Below, piece by piece: positions 9,226 through 22,671 of a stretch of DNA of 54,696 nt. The notes beneath the pieces are model-generated. The model had not been told where the DNA came from. It ran no database searches and saw only the letters and a list, made by a program, of their open reading frames with translations. The stretch comes from Chara braunii (lineage: Eukaryota > Streptophyta > Charophyceae > Charales > Characeae), in the NCBI GenBank assembly GCA_003427395.1, contig BFEA01000749.1, forward strand, positions 378,927 to 433,622. Reading direction: 5' to 3'. The position numbers and the translations under genes are program-made. Within the stretch, counting starts at the first letter, position 1. Every line of letters starts with the position of its first letter.

Positions 9226-10779
9226 AATGACCCAATCAAACCTCATGCAAAACTGCCTTCCTTCCAACCTTCCCCTAGATGTAATCCCACAATGTGCTTT
9301 CAGTCAAACAACAAAAACTGAAACTGAATTTGCACAATCATTCCTTTATTAAATCTGGTTTATGTCCTGAGGTCATACTGAAAGTCAAAATAGTGAGACA
9401 ACCTCAGACAGGCAACATACTCAGTCAAACATAATAATGATTACAAGTAGGGGATATACTCAGGTTTATAGAAGGAAAACAAAACTATTATCTCTCAGTT
9501 CCCTGCCTCCATAACTCCTCTGAGTTTCGGCAGAGCTCCCGCAATCGGTGGGCTGACTCCCCACAGAGTCTTGCTGCGGTCCTACGGGTTGCAATCCCGC
9601 CTGCCGCTTTCCTCTCTGAACAAGATTAGATTGAGAGTAAGAAGAAAAGGGGTTTCAGACTCTCGAGATACAAGAGAGGGACAACTCAACTCCCAGGAGA
9701 GGGCCTTGTAATCTTCATGCGCCTGAAGGCCCGCAATGGCGGCCAAACGTGCAGCCACCGGTCAAATCGAAGTTAAAACTGTTGAAACAACCCCTCCCAT
9801 CGAACCTTCCAGTCGCAACGATAACCCGCTATCGGAAGCCTGACCACCTCTTCTAAGTTATAGTGCCACTTCTCTCAATCCAACCACCGTTACTCGGCCT
9901 CTAAGGGTCGTACTCGGTAACGTGCACGACTACTAAGATACGATGGTACTTAGCGGCGGCAGCACCTCATAACAACGACTCCGCATTCGGCATTCGTATC
10001 TTTCACAACCTCTTGAAATAGTCACGGATATCAGCGGCAACAACCGAAATACATCCATATGCCAGCCAACAAGTAAGTTTTCAAGATTCGCAGTTCCGCT
10101 CCTCCTCGCTGCTCCGGCTGATAGGACGGTGCGACACTAATCTGTAGGTAAGTCCATACTCTGCAGCTTACCCTTTATGCAGAGGTACCTCGAAGTACAC
10201 TGCCCACTAGTGAGCCGGTTCCTTCCTACTCGCCTCTTAGAACTCAGGCTACTACCACACAACTAGTAGCAGCCTATGTATCGGCATTGTACTCGACACC
10301 AGCACAGCAACACTGAATGCCTGAAGGTGTCGACTTCGTGGACCACCACCAAGATCAGGTACATGCCTACTTTGGCTATTCTAGGCTGACCTCTCTCCCA
10401 CTTCCCAGCACGGACTAGTTGTCCTCCCTTGTAATCGCAGATGCGCTGACCCAGTAAGTAGCCCCGCGCCCCCCTATTCCCCAAATACCCAAGGCGAGAT
10501 TGACTCCTCCCTCTCGTAGAGGCCATATCTCTCGTAGAACCTACCCCGAAAACTTAAGAAGATACATCTTCATTTTCACTACGCAGCTTCTATCTCTCAT
10601 AGAGGCCATATCGTTGCTATAGACAAGAATCTGACCCAACCATCTTCTTCAGAGCACCTCAAAACCCCTGCCCGGCCTCTTCACTCACTCGATTCTATCT
10701 CTATGCCCCGACACCACCGCGCAGTCCATTTTCCATCTAACTCCCCTTCTACTCACCTTCCGTCATTTCTAACTTCAGA

Positions 10780-11200
10780 ATCGGGGTCACTCACCCCGAA
10801 AACCCCTGATTCGGATCTTTCCCCGCCCGATTTTGTTCAGAAACGAGCGGGCTACACCCCTTTCCTACTTCTCCTTTCTCCTTCCGCCATAGCCCCGACG
10901 CATGTCCTTTTCGTTCGTTCCTTCTTTCCACTGACTTCTCGCTCAATCTGACCCCGGATTCGAGGTCGCCTCAATCTAAAACCCTCGAAATGGTTCCTCC
11001 CCCACTGAAATCCACCTACTAACGAGTGAACAACACTATTTTCCCTCATCTTCCGCCATAGCTCATCGCACCACACTCTCCTACTAACTCCCTACTCTCT
11101 AACTAAATGCTGATACTAACGTTGTCATTCGCTCCGCCCGGGGTCAAAACCCCGGGATTGCATCTTTCGCCCCTCGATCCCGTCCAGGATCGAGGGCGCT
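10780..11200. repeat. GC-rich hairpins in the inner LTR, left copy
   Basis: TCGGGGT-CACTC-ACCCCGA (near 10790), CCCGGGGT-CAAA-ACCCCGGG (11137-11156) and CCCTCGATCC-CGTCCA-GGATCGAGGG (11171-11196) are perfect inverted repeats with short loops. All three are found in the right LTR near 23376, 23732 and 23766. Confidence 0.7.
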
Positions 11201-12601
11201 ATGTCCTCTTGGCTGTGCCGGGCTCGTTTCTCCCATAGCTGAGTTGTTCTCTTCTGCGCATGCACCCGACGCAGAAGTCCGTCTAGGTCCGGTTACTCCT
11301 CAACACCCCGTCGGTCACTCTTGTTGTCCCGCTTCCGTGTCCTTTGCGCCCCTCTTTGTCGTGCATGTATCCGGCGCACCTTCCCGTACAGATTCATCCC
11401 CCCCTCTCATTCATCCTCTCATCACTGCGCTCTGCCTCCGGCTCGCTCCCGCCTTCTCTATCAATGCCAACTGCGCACTAGGCCTTATGCCACTCCCCCG
11501 ACCGGTAGCAATCCACAACGCGACGGCCACAGGAGGCGAGGATCTGCTAAGGAGTATGTGCCAACCCCCCTGCAGACTCGGCTCGCCTCGAACGAACAGC
11601 TTCGCAGCCCCCGGCATATGCCCTACTGTCGTAGCCGCTGCTGCGCTCTTTCTACCCCGCATGCACCCTGTACCTGGCGACAACCAAATTTATTCCCTCT
11701 TCTCAGTGCCTCCACCCCACCTTTGCGCCACACTACGTGCTAACGCAGGCACCGCCTGGGCGACACAGACAGCGGCACGGTGGTCATGGAAGTCGAATTC
11801 CGCCAAGTAACCGCTTCACCTTGTTGGGTCAATCAGCCCCGGCATTGGTTGGCGCCAGGTGCACAACCTATTGCCGGGGCAACTCCAACCCCTCGATGAG
11901 TAGACGGGGGCGCAGGTCTCGTTGATCAGCCTGCAATCACGAGCCTAGCGGAGCAGGCCGCGGTGCAGATCTTGGTGGTCATAGCAAATATTCAAGTGAA
12001 GACCTTGAAGACCGAGGGGAGGGGGTTGTACTGCTGCAGCCGTCGGCCTATAGTGCCTCGGCCCCGCCCCTGCTGAGGCGTCAATCACCACCTGTTGACC
12101 TCAGTGAGCCTGCTCACACGCAAACCTCTCACAACAGGTCGTGGGCCACGAGGCTGGGCGTCCCCGCTTAGGCCCACGACACCCACGTCTCCTCCATCCC
12201 GCGGCCATTCAAAAAGAAGATTCCGCTGGCACCCCGGACACACGGGATCCGAACAACCTCCTCAAGAGAGGTGCGTGCTCATGGCCCCCGACCACCTCGA
12301 CGACCACCTGTGTCCGACAACTTACTAACTGAGCCAGGCTCGCTGGTCTCGACGTCGGCCTTGAAGCCGATCACCGAGCTAAAAGAACTCAGGAAAATAA
12401 ATATTAAATAAATAATAAAACACAAGAATAGACGCCGCGCGTCCCACTGGCCCACGATGGCACGGACACTCAGGTTGTGCACTGTCGGGCCTCATCGTCA
12501 ATACCCCGTGCGCGCCGCTCATCCAGGCGAGGACCCAAGCTTCCTCTTGCGGGCACGCCGTCGGACGGGCGAGGCTACACCAACAACTTGCAGGAAACAC
12601 G

Positions 12602-12627
12602 CCAAATACCCTTGTAAGGGTATTTGG
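12602..12627. repeat. 26-bp palindrome at the LTR terminus, left copy
   Basis: CCAAATACCCTT-GT-AAGGGTATTTGG is a perfect 12-bp inverted repeat, seven bases inside the LTR edge. It is identical in the right copy at 25196-25221. In element sense it lies at the very start of U3. Confidence 0.85.
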
Positions 12628-12634
12628 TACGACA

Positions 12635-14899
12635 ACCTGCCCGGACCTTATTAAGCGACGCCCCCGTCGCAACAAACAATCGTGGGGAGTATCGTCCAAA
12701 TATAGTCCTCAGAAGAAGTACACGATAAATTCCTGAGTCTTTAACTGTCGTTAAACTCGATTAAAGCGGTCATCGAGCTGCATCAACTTTAAACCTCGAT
12801 TCCTCAAGACAATTCGGGCAGAAGTCAAAGGTCGAAAATACCATTCTATTCCGATCAAAACAGAAACCTACAATAGCCAAGTAATTGGCTAGTCAGAAAC
12901 ACGCTTCAACCTCTAACTCAACAAAGTGGATAAAGCCAATTTCCACCTGCTATAATCACGGACAGGAAGTTATTTAAAGTCAAACGTAAGACTACACACC
13001 TTCCGGTCTCTTTGAACGATATTTTGTCTCGCCGGACACACTGATCATCCTACCATAGGCTAAAACTCAAATTCAGTGGTGGGTCAAACTTGAGGATCTC
13101 AATCTTTATTTAAGTTCTTTTCTTTTCACACATCAATGACTCAAACTCAACTGATCTATACACTCTTTTATAAGCTCTTTCTCAAAAGAACACCCCATTG
13201 TGGGGTTTAATCAGACACCTCAATCTTTCAACTGATCTAGAAGATTAAGGTGTTTGACCCTATCGTACATTACCACAAATGTACCTTATGGGTACGGCCC
13301 CGTTAAGCCCAGTCCCTCAAGGCATTACTGTCACTCAAAAACCAGTCAGTTTACTGATTCATCAAAGGTATGGGTGGTGATATTCACTTTATCTTTTTCA
13401 AAATAAAGAAAATCACCCCTCTTGACTCATAACTCCTACTTTTATGAGCAGGGTTCTTTGCTTTCGTCACACCCTTTGTCAATCTCACTCATAAGTTTTA
13501 TTCAGTGAGCAAACTCTCATAATTTTCTTCCAAAATAAAATTCAGTTACTTCACACTCATTAACAACACCACTTTCAACAAACCTAAAGCCGATTGGAGG
13601 TTCCCAAAATCAGGTGGGTTTCTCCTGCCACAGACGACATTCCCACCGGCTATTAGTCAAAGCTCAATCTCCTTAATCATGGAAATCATTGCCGCGCGCT
13701 AGACCGTTCGCAGCATATAACAACTAAGTGAAGGGTCCCTGAATCTGGCAGGTTTCCCTGCCGCAGGTGACACCTCCGCCAGTTACCATATGACTTAAAC
13801 AAACGGGGATGCCGATTCTGGCGGTTTTTTCCTTACCCTCTGCCGCACACAAAGCCACCTGTGACTCACAACCAAAGGCCAGACATGAGGGTTCCCAGAA
13901 TCAGGCGGGCTTCCCTGCCGCAGATGACACCCCCACCGGCAGTTGAGAACCAACAGAATGAAGTTGTCGATTCTGGCAGAGGATAAAACTCTTATATCAC
14001 AAAAAATATTTCAAGTCACCCTGCCACTTGAGGGTAGGCCTTCCATAAAATGTATTAAGACCCCTTCCTTCTTGAAGGAGAATCAGCCATAAAAATCTCT
14101 CAGCCATCCTCTCACACACGGATGGGCTGTCCATATAATCTTTTAAAATATCTTTCATTTGAAGATGAGTCAAGGTAAGACCAATAACCACTCAGGTCGC
14201 CTTCACGCACAACCTCTCTCTTCGTATAACTTTCTGGACTCTTCAAGTCTCCCATAAATCTTTTACTTCAAAATCACTCTTTCTTCACTTCATTGAACCC
14301 TCTTTGGTTCGCACACTTCATCCACCTTTTTTCTTCACACTGTTATTTTTTTCCTTCTCATATGTCAAATTGAAAACTCACAAGGCCACAATGGTGAGAA
14401 TGCCAATGACAACCAGAACGTGCGCGATCCTGCAACCCAGGGAAATCATACCCCATACCAAGATGGTTCTCATAAGCGAATCAGATTATCTCGAGTCTCA
14501 AATCCTCAAACGTCTCAAATCATTACAAATTCAAATTCTCAATCAGAAACAAATGGTCTTGTATAACACACTTTGTAAGTCATAGGAGGCTTAATATACA
14601 CAAAAATAATCCCAAACGTTATTGCAGAGATAAAAGGACGTAAGCGTACGGACAATAGAACCTTACAAGACTTCGACTTGCACTCAAGCAAACCTAAAAA
14701 TCAGCTTAGAGGGTGGATAGTCAAACCCAGAACGTACGCACAATCCCAAGAAGTAATATCTCACACCCAAAATCAAAAGCATATGTTGGATGAAGCGTAC
14801 GTCTCATAAAAACCTCGAAGATTCAACTTTAAAAGCAAAAATAAACGGATAATCACTTATCAGTCTTGCAACCGAGTCTTCCACATTGTCATAGCCTAC
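12635..14899 (-). other. Inner element interior between LTR and gag, no recognised gene
   Basis: No RT, protease or integrase motif is visible on either strand. The region includes degenerate repeats at 13600-13985. Short minus-strand ORFs (for example 13997-14191) have no recognisable motif. The absence of pol here, not only its decay, supports a non-autonomous element, although extreme divergence cannot be excluded. Confidence 0.5.
13600..13985. repeat. Degenerate direct repeats in the inner interior
   Basis: Three to five imperfect copies of a unit with AGAATCAGGCGGGCTTCCCT, then a GCCGCAGATGACACC-like block and an (A/C)CCGGC end, start near 13610, 13745 and 13890. Partial copies lie near 13805 and 13965. 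Confidence 0.55.
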
Positions 14900-15832
14900 T
14901 AAATACTTATTCATAAGTCGTTCAAGCCTGCTGACACCATTCTAACCTGACCACTGCTCTCGCCGCCTGCTATTCTTCCGCCCTTTCCAACTTGCAGTTG
15001 ACGATACATTCTTGTCGCCACACCCTTTTTTAGGGTCAGATACAGCATGCGGTAGAGCCATACCAACTTCTCCCTAAACCCTCCGCTCTTTGATCCATCT
15101 GTGATTTCGCTTGACGACCTTAGCGCCCTTCTGAAATTCACCTTTCAAACTGTCAGAGGTGTCTGCTGCAAGGTCATGTGCCCTTTTTCTATGCCCATTC
15201 TTTTCATAATTCAGAGCCTCCTTTCTTTTCCTTACTTCCCCTAGAGTATGACAGAGGTACTGATCGAAATCCCCCTCTATAAAATTTTATCGTATCTTAT
15301 CCCATATTAGTTTTCTCTCTGTCCCACGTATCAAATCTCGCTGCTCGACATCCATGAAGCTCATGAGGAAGACAAAACACTTGTCCGTTTCAGACAACAC
15401 CCAAACCTTGTGGGATGCACGTTCATACTCCGCCCGGAAGTGCCCTACTGACACATAACTATATCGATCTATCCTCTCAAGATCGTCTTTGGTCAGTTGT
15501 TCCTCACCTAGCCGGTACTTATTCCACATGTCATCATGAAACCTCCTCCAGGATGACCCCGCTCTTCTAACCAACCCACTGACTTCATCCTTCAAACCCA
15601 TATGGATGTACTTTATGAACTACTTCAGCATCTGCTCCTCACTCCATTTGCAGTGGGACGCTATCTGCCCAAACTTATCAAGGAAGTCAGAAACATTATA
15701 GCCCTAGAAGAAGTCGATCTCAACCTTAGGCAGGTTGTCTCGCTCCCAATCACGCACACCCAGCAGGTAGGCAAGTTCCTCGACCCCAATCTTCCCCTGA
15801 GACCCTTCCATCTCGAGCTCCCTCGACCCCAT
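14900..15832 (-). pseudogene. gag: gag of the inner giant-LTR element, decayed
   Basis: One minus-strand frame starts at ATG 15832 (MGSRELEMEGS) and carries at least four stops; its longest open block is 15601-15287. It contains LPKVEIDFF, then DFLDKFGQIASHCKWSEEQM, then the block KYRLGEEQLTKDDLERIDRY, then KCFVFLMSFMD and KLIWDKIR, and after a stop EGDFDQYL. These align in order with the outer gag. The similarity shows that the two nested elements belong to related families. The end beyond about 15060 is uncertain. Confidence 0.7.
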
Positions 15833-17879
15833 CAGCTGTTGAACAACAACGAGCGACGTTAGGGTCGAGGCTCGAAGGAAGTCACGTAACTTAATCTAGT
15901 GCAGAATATATCTTACTAAAATTATCTCATTTTTATCATGAGGGGACATATAAGAATCCATTCAGAACAAAACGGCGTTACCGAAGAGAGTCTTTGAATA
16001 AATATCCACCTAAATAAAACATAAATATTCACTTATAAATCCTTCAAATCATAACTCAGATATTAACCACTTATGAGTTCTATTATCACGGAAGGACACA
16101 ATATACGTATGTCACATATGTGGATACTCCAAACATGAGTCCAAAATGCCGTACAACCCATGATAAATAACATATACTGATAACAATAATTCTCGCATGA
16201 TAACCACAAATTATTTGACAAGGGTTGTAGCTGAAGGGCACGATATGCTTTATAAATAACGATATGTCACCAACTCAACTTCTAGTCGTATAACAGGACA
16301 ACTCTCAACAATATATTCCATATTCTATAAGGCAAAAATAGGACTAGCAATGAGTAAATAACATGATACAATTTTCACCCCTTCAACTCTTAAGCGAAGC
16401 ATTTAATACAGAGGAGCGGTGTAATCCTCATAAGATAACATCTTAACTCCTGAGCCTCGCTCTAAAGATCAAGCCTCACCGCAGCCCTCTCTGATTCCAG
16501 CGCTTGCACCTCACCAAACCTAATCATGGTCAGATGAACAGCCTCATTCATACCTATTAAGGCAACGAATAGCGAATTCTCGCCCCTACAAATATGGTGA
16601 GCCTGCTTAACGTGAGACGAACCTAGGTCGCTACTCCAGAACCGCTCTCACTAAGCAGTAGTCGTTCCACTTGGTCATCACAGCTTCGGTAAGGTAACAA
16701 GCCCCTTCCTTTTTCCTCAATAGATAATGTAGTTACTCTCCTATTATAAAAAAAGTAATAACACCCCACTAATGGACCAGAAACATAATTCCGGCGTGGG
16801 TCTCACTATCATTCTTGAGACTGATAACTGCTTCCTTAAGCCTTAACAAGGGAGTAACAATTCAAGAATGCACTTTCACTGAGGACAACTATACACACTG
16901 ACTTACTCCCTCGAGGAAGAACCACCTTCCCTCATTCACCTTTGGTCCCATGCCAGATGTGGGTTTCATGCAAAGTCTACGTCCTTTTCGAAAGGCAATC
17001 CATACATACGTCATCAATCAAATATCAAACAAAATATAAAAAAACACATATATGACAATAATCAGATAAACATTGTCATGAAAGCAAATACATACATATA
17101 TATTACACATACTTAAAACATAAGCCTCTCTTCAGGTTAGCCAAACCGTTAGCTAGGTAACCACTACTTCTTAAACTTTATCGATAGTTAGCTAGACAAT
17201 CCTCAAATGACGCAACTCATTGTCAACTCACACCATGGAAGGGTCTAGATACAATATTCATCCTAGTACCTATCGTATCTTAACTCAGACTGATCTCAAG
17301 GAAGGACTTTTGCAACCAAACCTTTCACTTCGCACTCACTAGTCAACCCCTCATCTGTGTCGCTCATGTATCAGAAGCCTCCTCTAAAGCGACACTCTAC
17401 TGACCAAGGGGGAGACGCCTCAGCTCAACGTCTTTACATCCTAAGGCAATCTTACCACATAGCTCACGTAATAAGTCACTTGCCTCGTAGTTTTTACCGT
17501 TATCAACTGAGCTTGCTTCGGTAGTGGACATACCCAACAGTGCGGATGTTGCCTTAACTCAACCAAGGCTGCACCAGATATACGACGTATCGCCCGATTA
17601 TCCAAAGATACTTCGGATAATAAGGTGCTCACTGAGATCACTATTATATGCGTCAGAGTACTTAAGTGTACAGCTAAACACTTCCTTCCTCAACTAAACC
17701 GTGCATACGCAAATAATCAACGCTTCACACTTAGGCCACAGTTTTAAGACATCTTCAACGATAGCCAAGGTATCAAGCAATCGACTATATATGTCCAAAG
17801 AAAGCTTCTCCTTTTGCCTAGTTCTCATTTTCTCATACCCGGATGTCATTCAACCAGGGAAAACGGCTCGCAACCGTTA
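15833..17879 (-). other. Leader region of the inner element, possible accessory-ORF remnant
   Basis: About 2 kb between primer site and gag, the same position and length as the accessory-ORF region of the outer element. A short minus-strand frame near 16600-16460 reads ALIGMNEAVHLTMIRFGEVQ, faintly like LPMFIVNEAF in ORF a. The rest is full of stops. I treat the relation as a possibility only. Confidence 0.3.
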
Positions 17880-17897
17880 TCCCCGGCAACGGCGCCA
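17880..17897 (-). other. Primer-binding site, tRNA-Asp, perfect
   Basis: On the minus strand this reads TGGCGCCGTTGCCGGGGA, two bases from the LTR edge at 17900. It is the classic site complementary to the 3' end of plant tRNA-Asp used by many Ty3/gypsy elements. It sets the element's orientation. Confidence 0.9.
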
Positions 17898-18123
17898 CCT
17901 GTCGAGCGCATCGGTCCGGCACTGCACAAGGCAGCGCGAGACCCTCCCGGCCGCGTCACGTAGGAGTTGGTCTAAATCCTCGTCGCGAATATACATGGAG
18001 CTTCCACAAACCGCTCCGGCCAAGTGCGCCAGCCATACCTCTCGCGAGCCCCTACGACAGGATAGGACCTACGCGAGGCATGACTTACCTCCACCTTACA
18101 GGAGTTGTCACCTCCCTTCGGTG

Positions 18124-18986
18124 NNNNNNNNNNNNNNNNNNNNNNNNNNNNNNNNNNNNNNNNNNNNNNNNNNNNNNNNNNNNNNNNNNNNNNNNNNNNN
18201 NNNNNNNNNNNNNNNNNNNNNNNNNNNNNNNNNNNNNNNNNNNNNNNNNNNNNNNNNNNNNNNNNNNNNNNNNNNNNNNNNNNNNNNNNNNNNNNNNNNN
18301 NNNNNNNNNNNNNNNNNNNNNNNNNNNNNNNNNNNNNNNNNNNNNNNNNNNNNNNNNNNNNNNNNNNNNNNNNNNNNNNNNNNNNNNNNNNNNNNNNNNN
18401 NNNNNNNNNNNNNNNNNNNNNNNNNNNNNNNNNNNNNNNNNNNNNNNNNNNNNNNNNNNNNNNNNNNNNNNNNNNNNNNNNNNNNNNNNNNNNNNNNNNN
18501 NNNNNNNNNNNNNNNNNNNNNNNNNNNNNNNNNNNNNNNNNNNNNNNNNNNNNNNNNNNNNNNNNNNNNNNNNNNNNNNNNNNNNNNNNNNNNNNNNNNN
18601 NNNNNNNNNNNNNNNNNNNNNNNNNNNNNNNNNNNNNNNNNNNNNNNNNNNNNNNNNNNNNNNNNNNNNNNNNNNNNNNNNNNNNNNNNNNNNNNNNNNN
18701 NNNNNNNNNNNNNNNNNNNNNNNNNNNNNNNNNNNNNNNNNNNNNNNNNNNNNNNNNNNNNNNNNNNNNNNNNNNNNNNNNNNNNNNNNNNNNNNNNNNN
18801 NNNNNNNNNNNNNNNNNNNNNNNNNNNNNNNNNNNNNNNNNNNNNNNNNNNNNNNNNNNNNNNNNNNNNNNNNNNNNNNNNNNNNNNNNNNNNNNNNNNN
18901 NNNNNNNNNNNNNNNNNNNNNNNNNNNNNNNNNNNNNNNNNNNNNNNNNNNNNNNNNNNNNNNNNNNNNNNNNNNNNNNNNNNNNN
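18124..18986. other. Assembly gap (863 N)
   Basis: Run of N inside the right LTR. Long 'ORFs' crossing it are artefacts. Confidence 1.
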
Positions 18987-19839
18987 CTCCATCATCCAGG
19001 GTCTGGAAAGAAGTCAAGGGGTTTGACTTTGACGGCTTCCATGAAGTACAACGTCCAACTATAAAAATTAACAAGCAAAATCAATCAAGACACAAACATC
19101 CCAACCCTCATATACCAAATCAGGACTCGAGATAAACAACAAAAGAAGGGGGAAAACATAAGCCCATCAGGTGTGCAGATCGTGCGACACATGGTTGTCA
19201 TTCTCACTGCCTCCAAGGTATGACCCATATATCAAGCTCCAAAATACTAACCTGCATAAAACACAGACACACATAATAACCACATTGCCATACACCAATG
19301 TGGTCAACTTTACTATTCCCTGTAACTCACACCACGCCTCACACACTCAAGCCCCAGTCATAGTTCAACTTTCCATGAATCTCACAAGTTCTTTATAATG
19401 GCCGTTAAAAGAAGTCCGGTTAAAACCCTCAAAGAAACATATCAAATCTCAGGGTTAAGGCAATCAAGTTGAGGTACAGGTGTAAGCAAAGTCGTGTCGT
19501 GAGCCGACAAGTCGGCGATCAACCAACCAACCTGTTATCAGTGATAACAGAAGATGATCCTCGTAGGATCAAGCTGAATCTAGTCCAAATCTTGGATCGA
19601 CTGTCAAAAAAAAACCTGTATCATACGACAGGTCAACGTCCAAGTTAAATCGTCAATGTATGGAGATGAAGTCCTCATGACACGTTCTCACTCAAGACTC
19701 CCCCAACTGCCAAGTCTAGGTCTACCTCTAAGCCAATGCCCAAAGAAAGGTAGACCTATGGCAGAATCTCCCCCATACAGAGTGAATTGTCAGAACCGCC
19801 ACCTGTCAAAATATAATCTATCTCCTTTAAACTAAGAAA

Positions 19840-20395
19840 ATTTCGGCAGCGCTTCCCGTAGGAAAAGTGTCTTCTCATAATTTATATCAGCCTAAATATG
19901 AAAATAAAAATAATCTTCAACCCTCCAAAAGTCAAATTTTGTTCAACTCCCTGAATTAGCAAAACGTTGGGCAGCACTCCCTTTAGAAAAGGAGACTTCC
20001 CATATTTTTACTAAGCCATATATAAAAATTAGACGAGTTGAACTTTTGAAAAATTAACTTTTGACTAACTCCTTGGGTTTGCAGAAATTTCGGCAGCTCT
20101 TCCCGTAGAGAAAGTAGCTTACCAAAATTTATACAAACCAAGTTCAGAATCTAAAATGACTTTGACTTCTCAAGGTCCAATTTTATCTAACTCCCTAAAT
20201 TAGCAAAAATTCGGGCAGCACTCCCTTAAGAAAAGGAGACTCTCCCGATTCTTACTAAGTCATATATGAAAGTCAGACAAACTGAACTCTGAAAAAACAA
20301 AATTTGACTAACTCCTTGGTTTTGTAGAAATTACGGCAGTGCTTCCCGTAGGGAAAGTGGCTCACCAAGATTTATACAAGACCAAGTATAACAAA
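19840..20395. repeat. Alternating direct repeats in the inner LTR, right copy
   Basis: Same arrangement as 7660-8215: TTTCGGCAGCGCTTCCCGTA near 19842 and variants near 20087 and 20331, alternating with (T)TCGGGCAGCACTCCCTT near 20210 and a variant near 19965. Confidence 0.75.
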
Positions 20396-20670
20396 TGATC
20401 CCAGAAAATGCAGATATTGATCTAAGTAAAATAAAGTTAGCTCAGAAAATGCAGGAATTGAAACTAACTCCTATGACTCTAACACGTGACGAGCAACTAA
20501 AGCAACTACCTATCAAACTGAAACTCGGACTAAGTAGTACCGTCACTTAGTCACATGCAGGCCAAACCAAAAAGGTAAGTACTCTCACCATCCCAAGTCA
20601 ACCTGGACAAACAATAGTTCGTAGTCTTTCAGTGATTTATCCATTTATACCCAGCTTACATAAGGCATAA

Positions 20671-21400
20671 AGCTAGACCACCCAAACTTATGGAACATGT
20701 CTAGCTCACCCATGAAGTACACACAAACACAGGGCACAACAACTTTTCTCTTCTTTGGGCATATGACTAGGCCACCCTAGTCGCCCTGAGTTGTTTAAGT
20801 ATCCCAACTTTATATAATTGTTTGCACTTAGTCTTTTGAAGTAGCATATAATTGAACCGATCATCTTCAACTCAAGATTCATTCTGCCCCTTCGTACCAC
20901 AAGTTTATTCTTCATGAATACTCTCTTAAGTTGGTGATAGGCTATAGCCAGACCACCCAAACTTATGGGACCCTGTCTGACAAGCATGTTCACAGATAAA
21001 ATAATAATAAAGTATAGCCAAATTATAACCTTTGGGTTCCAGCATGTGCGAGGCATTGGACCAAGACCACCCAAACTTATGGAACATGTTTTGGTCCTCA
21101 GCCTGGTTCATTTCTCTCAAGGCCAAAGCAGGAAGAGGTTGAGCCACCTAAACTTATGGAACATGCTCAGACCTCCTCGTTCAGAACCAAAAGAAACAGA
21201 AGAAATCCAAAATAAACAAGGCAACCAAGCCACCCAAACTTATGGGACAATGCCTAGTTCCTAAAAAGTCAATCACAGTTAACCCTCGAAAGTCAGAGCA
21301 ACCAGACCACCCAAACTTATGGAACATGTCTGGTTCTCCAGGCAATTCAAAAATAAATACAACACTTGGTCTCCCCAAACTTATGGGAACTTCCCAACTT
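20671..21400. repeat. Array of hairpins with constant loop and covarying stems, right LTR
   Basis: Same seven units as 8494-9225. Arms include AGCTAGAC/GTCTAGCT (20671-20678, 20699-20706), CAGAC/GTCTG near 20950, GGACCAAGAC/GTTTTGGTCC with one G-T pair (21058-21067, 21088-21097), TTGAGC/GCTCAG near 21140, and AACCAGAC/GTCTGGTT, perfect 8 bp (21300-21307, 21328-21335). Several units hold pairing in both LTR copies despite differences. Confidence 0.85.
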
Positions 21401-22671
21401 CAAATTACCCAATCAAACCTCATGCAAAACAGCCTTCCTTCCAACCTTCCCCCAGATGCAATCCCACAATGTGCTTTCAGTCAAACAACAAAAACTGAAA
21501 CTGAATTTGCACAATCATTCCTTTATTAAATCTGGTTTATGTCCTGAAGTCAGACTGAAAGTCAAAATAGGGAGACAGGCAACATACTCAGTCAAACATA
21601 ATAATGATTACAAGTAGGGGTTAAAACAAAACCATTACCTCTCAGTTCCCTGCCTCCAGAACTCCTCCTGAGTTCCGGCAGAGCTCTCGGAATCGGTGGG
21701 CTGACTCCCCACAGAGTCTTGCTGCGGTCCTACGGGTTGCAATCCCACCTGCCGCCTTCCTCTCTGAACAAGATTAGACTGAGAGTAAGAAGGGCAGAAC
21801 AAAAAGGGTTTCAGACTCTCGAGATACAAGAGAGGGACAACTCAACTCCCAGGAGAGGGTCTTGTAATCTTCATGCGTCTGAGGGTTCCGCAATGGCGGC
21901 CAAACGTGCAGCCGCCGGTCAAATCGAAGTTAAAACTGCTGAAATAGCCCCTCCCGTCGAACCTTCCAATCGCAGCGATAACCCGCTATCGGAAGTCTGA
22001 CCACCTTTTCTAAGTTACAGTGTCGCTTTTCTCAGTCCAACCGCCGTTACTCGGCCTCAAGGGTCGTACTAGGTAACGTGCGCGACTACTAAGATACGAT
22101 GGTACTTAGCGGCAGCAGCACCTCATAACAACGACTCCGCATTCGACGTTCGTGTCTTTCACAACCTCTTGAAATAGTCACGGATATCAGTGGCAACAGC
22201 CGAAATACGTCCATATGCCAGCCAACAAGTAAGTTTTCAAGATTTCAGGTCCCCTCCTCCTCGCTGCTCCGGCTGATAGGACGGCGCGATACTAATCTGT
22301 AGGTAAGTCCCTACTCTGCAGCTCACCCTCTATGCAGAGGTACCTCGAAGTATATTGCCCACAAGTGAGCCAGTTCCTTCCTACTCGGCTCTTAGTGCTC
22401 AGGCTACTACCACACAACTAGTAGCAGCCTATGTATTGGCATTGTACTCGACACCAACAGCAGCAATACGGAATGCCTGAAGATGTGAACTTCGTGGACC
22501 ACCACCAAGACCAGGTACGTGCCTACTTTGGCTACGGTAGGCTGACCTCTCTCCCACTTCCCAGCACGGACTAGTTGTCCTCCCTTGTAATCGCAGATGC
22601 GCTGACCCAGTAAGTAACCCCGCGCCCCCCTATTCCCCAAATACCCAAGGCGAGATTGACTCCTCCCTCTC

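Larger units (their letters stand above)
5932..12634 (-). repeat. Inner element LTR, left copy (3' LTR in element sense)
   Basis: 6703 bp, unusually long. It begins TGTCGAGCGC and ends GGTACGACA. Aligned features shared with the right copy, left to right: splice-donor-like site (6115-6125, minus), small palindromes 7336-7405, alternating 'scored' repeats 7660-8215, covarying hairpin array 8494-9225, GC-rich hairpins 10780-11200, and a terminal palindrome 12602-12627. Open frames such as 11244-11810 are present in both copies but carry many amino-acid-changing differences, so I do not call them genes. Confidence 0.85.

Noticed and set aside
11244-11810. 188-codon ORF in the left LTR with a 171-codon counterpart at 23839-24354
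   Set aside because: Conservation follows from LTR duplication; many differences change amino acids and the frame ends differ, so there is no sign of selection on protein.
17701-19135. Long ORFs of over 300 codons on both strands
   Set aside because: They run through the run of N; the real sequence part is LTR.
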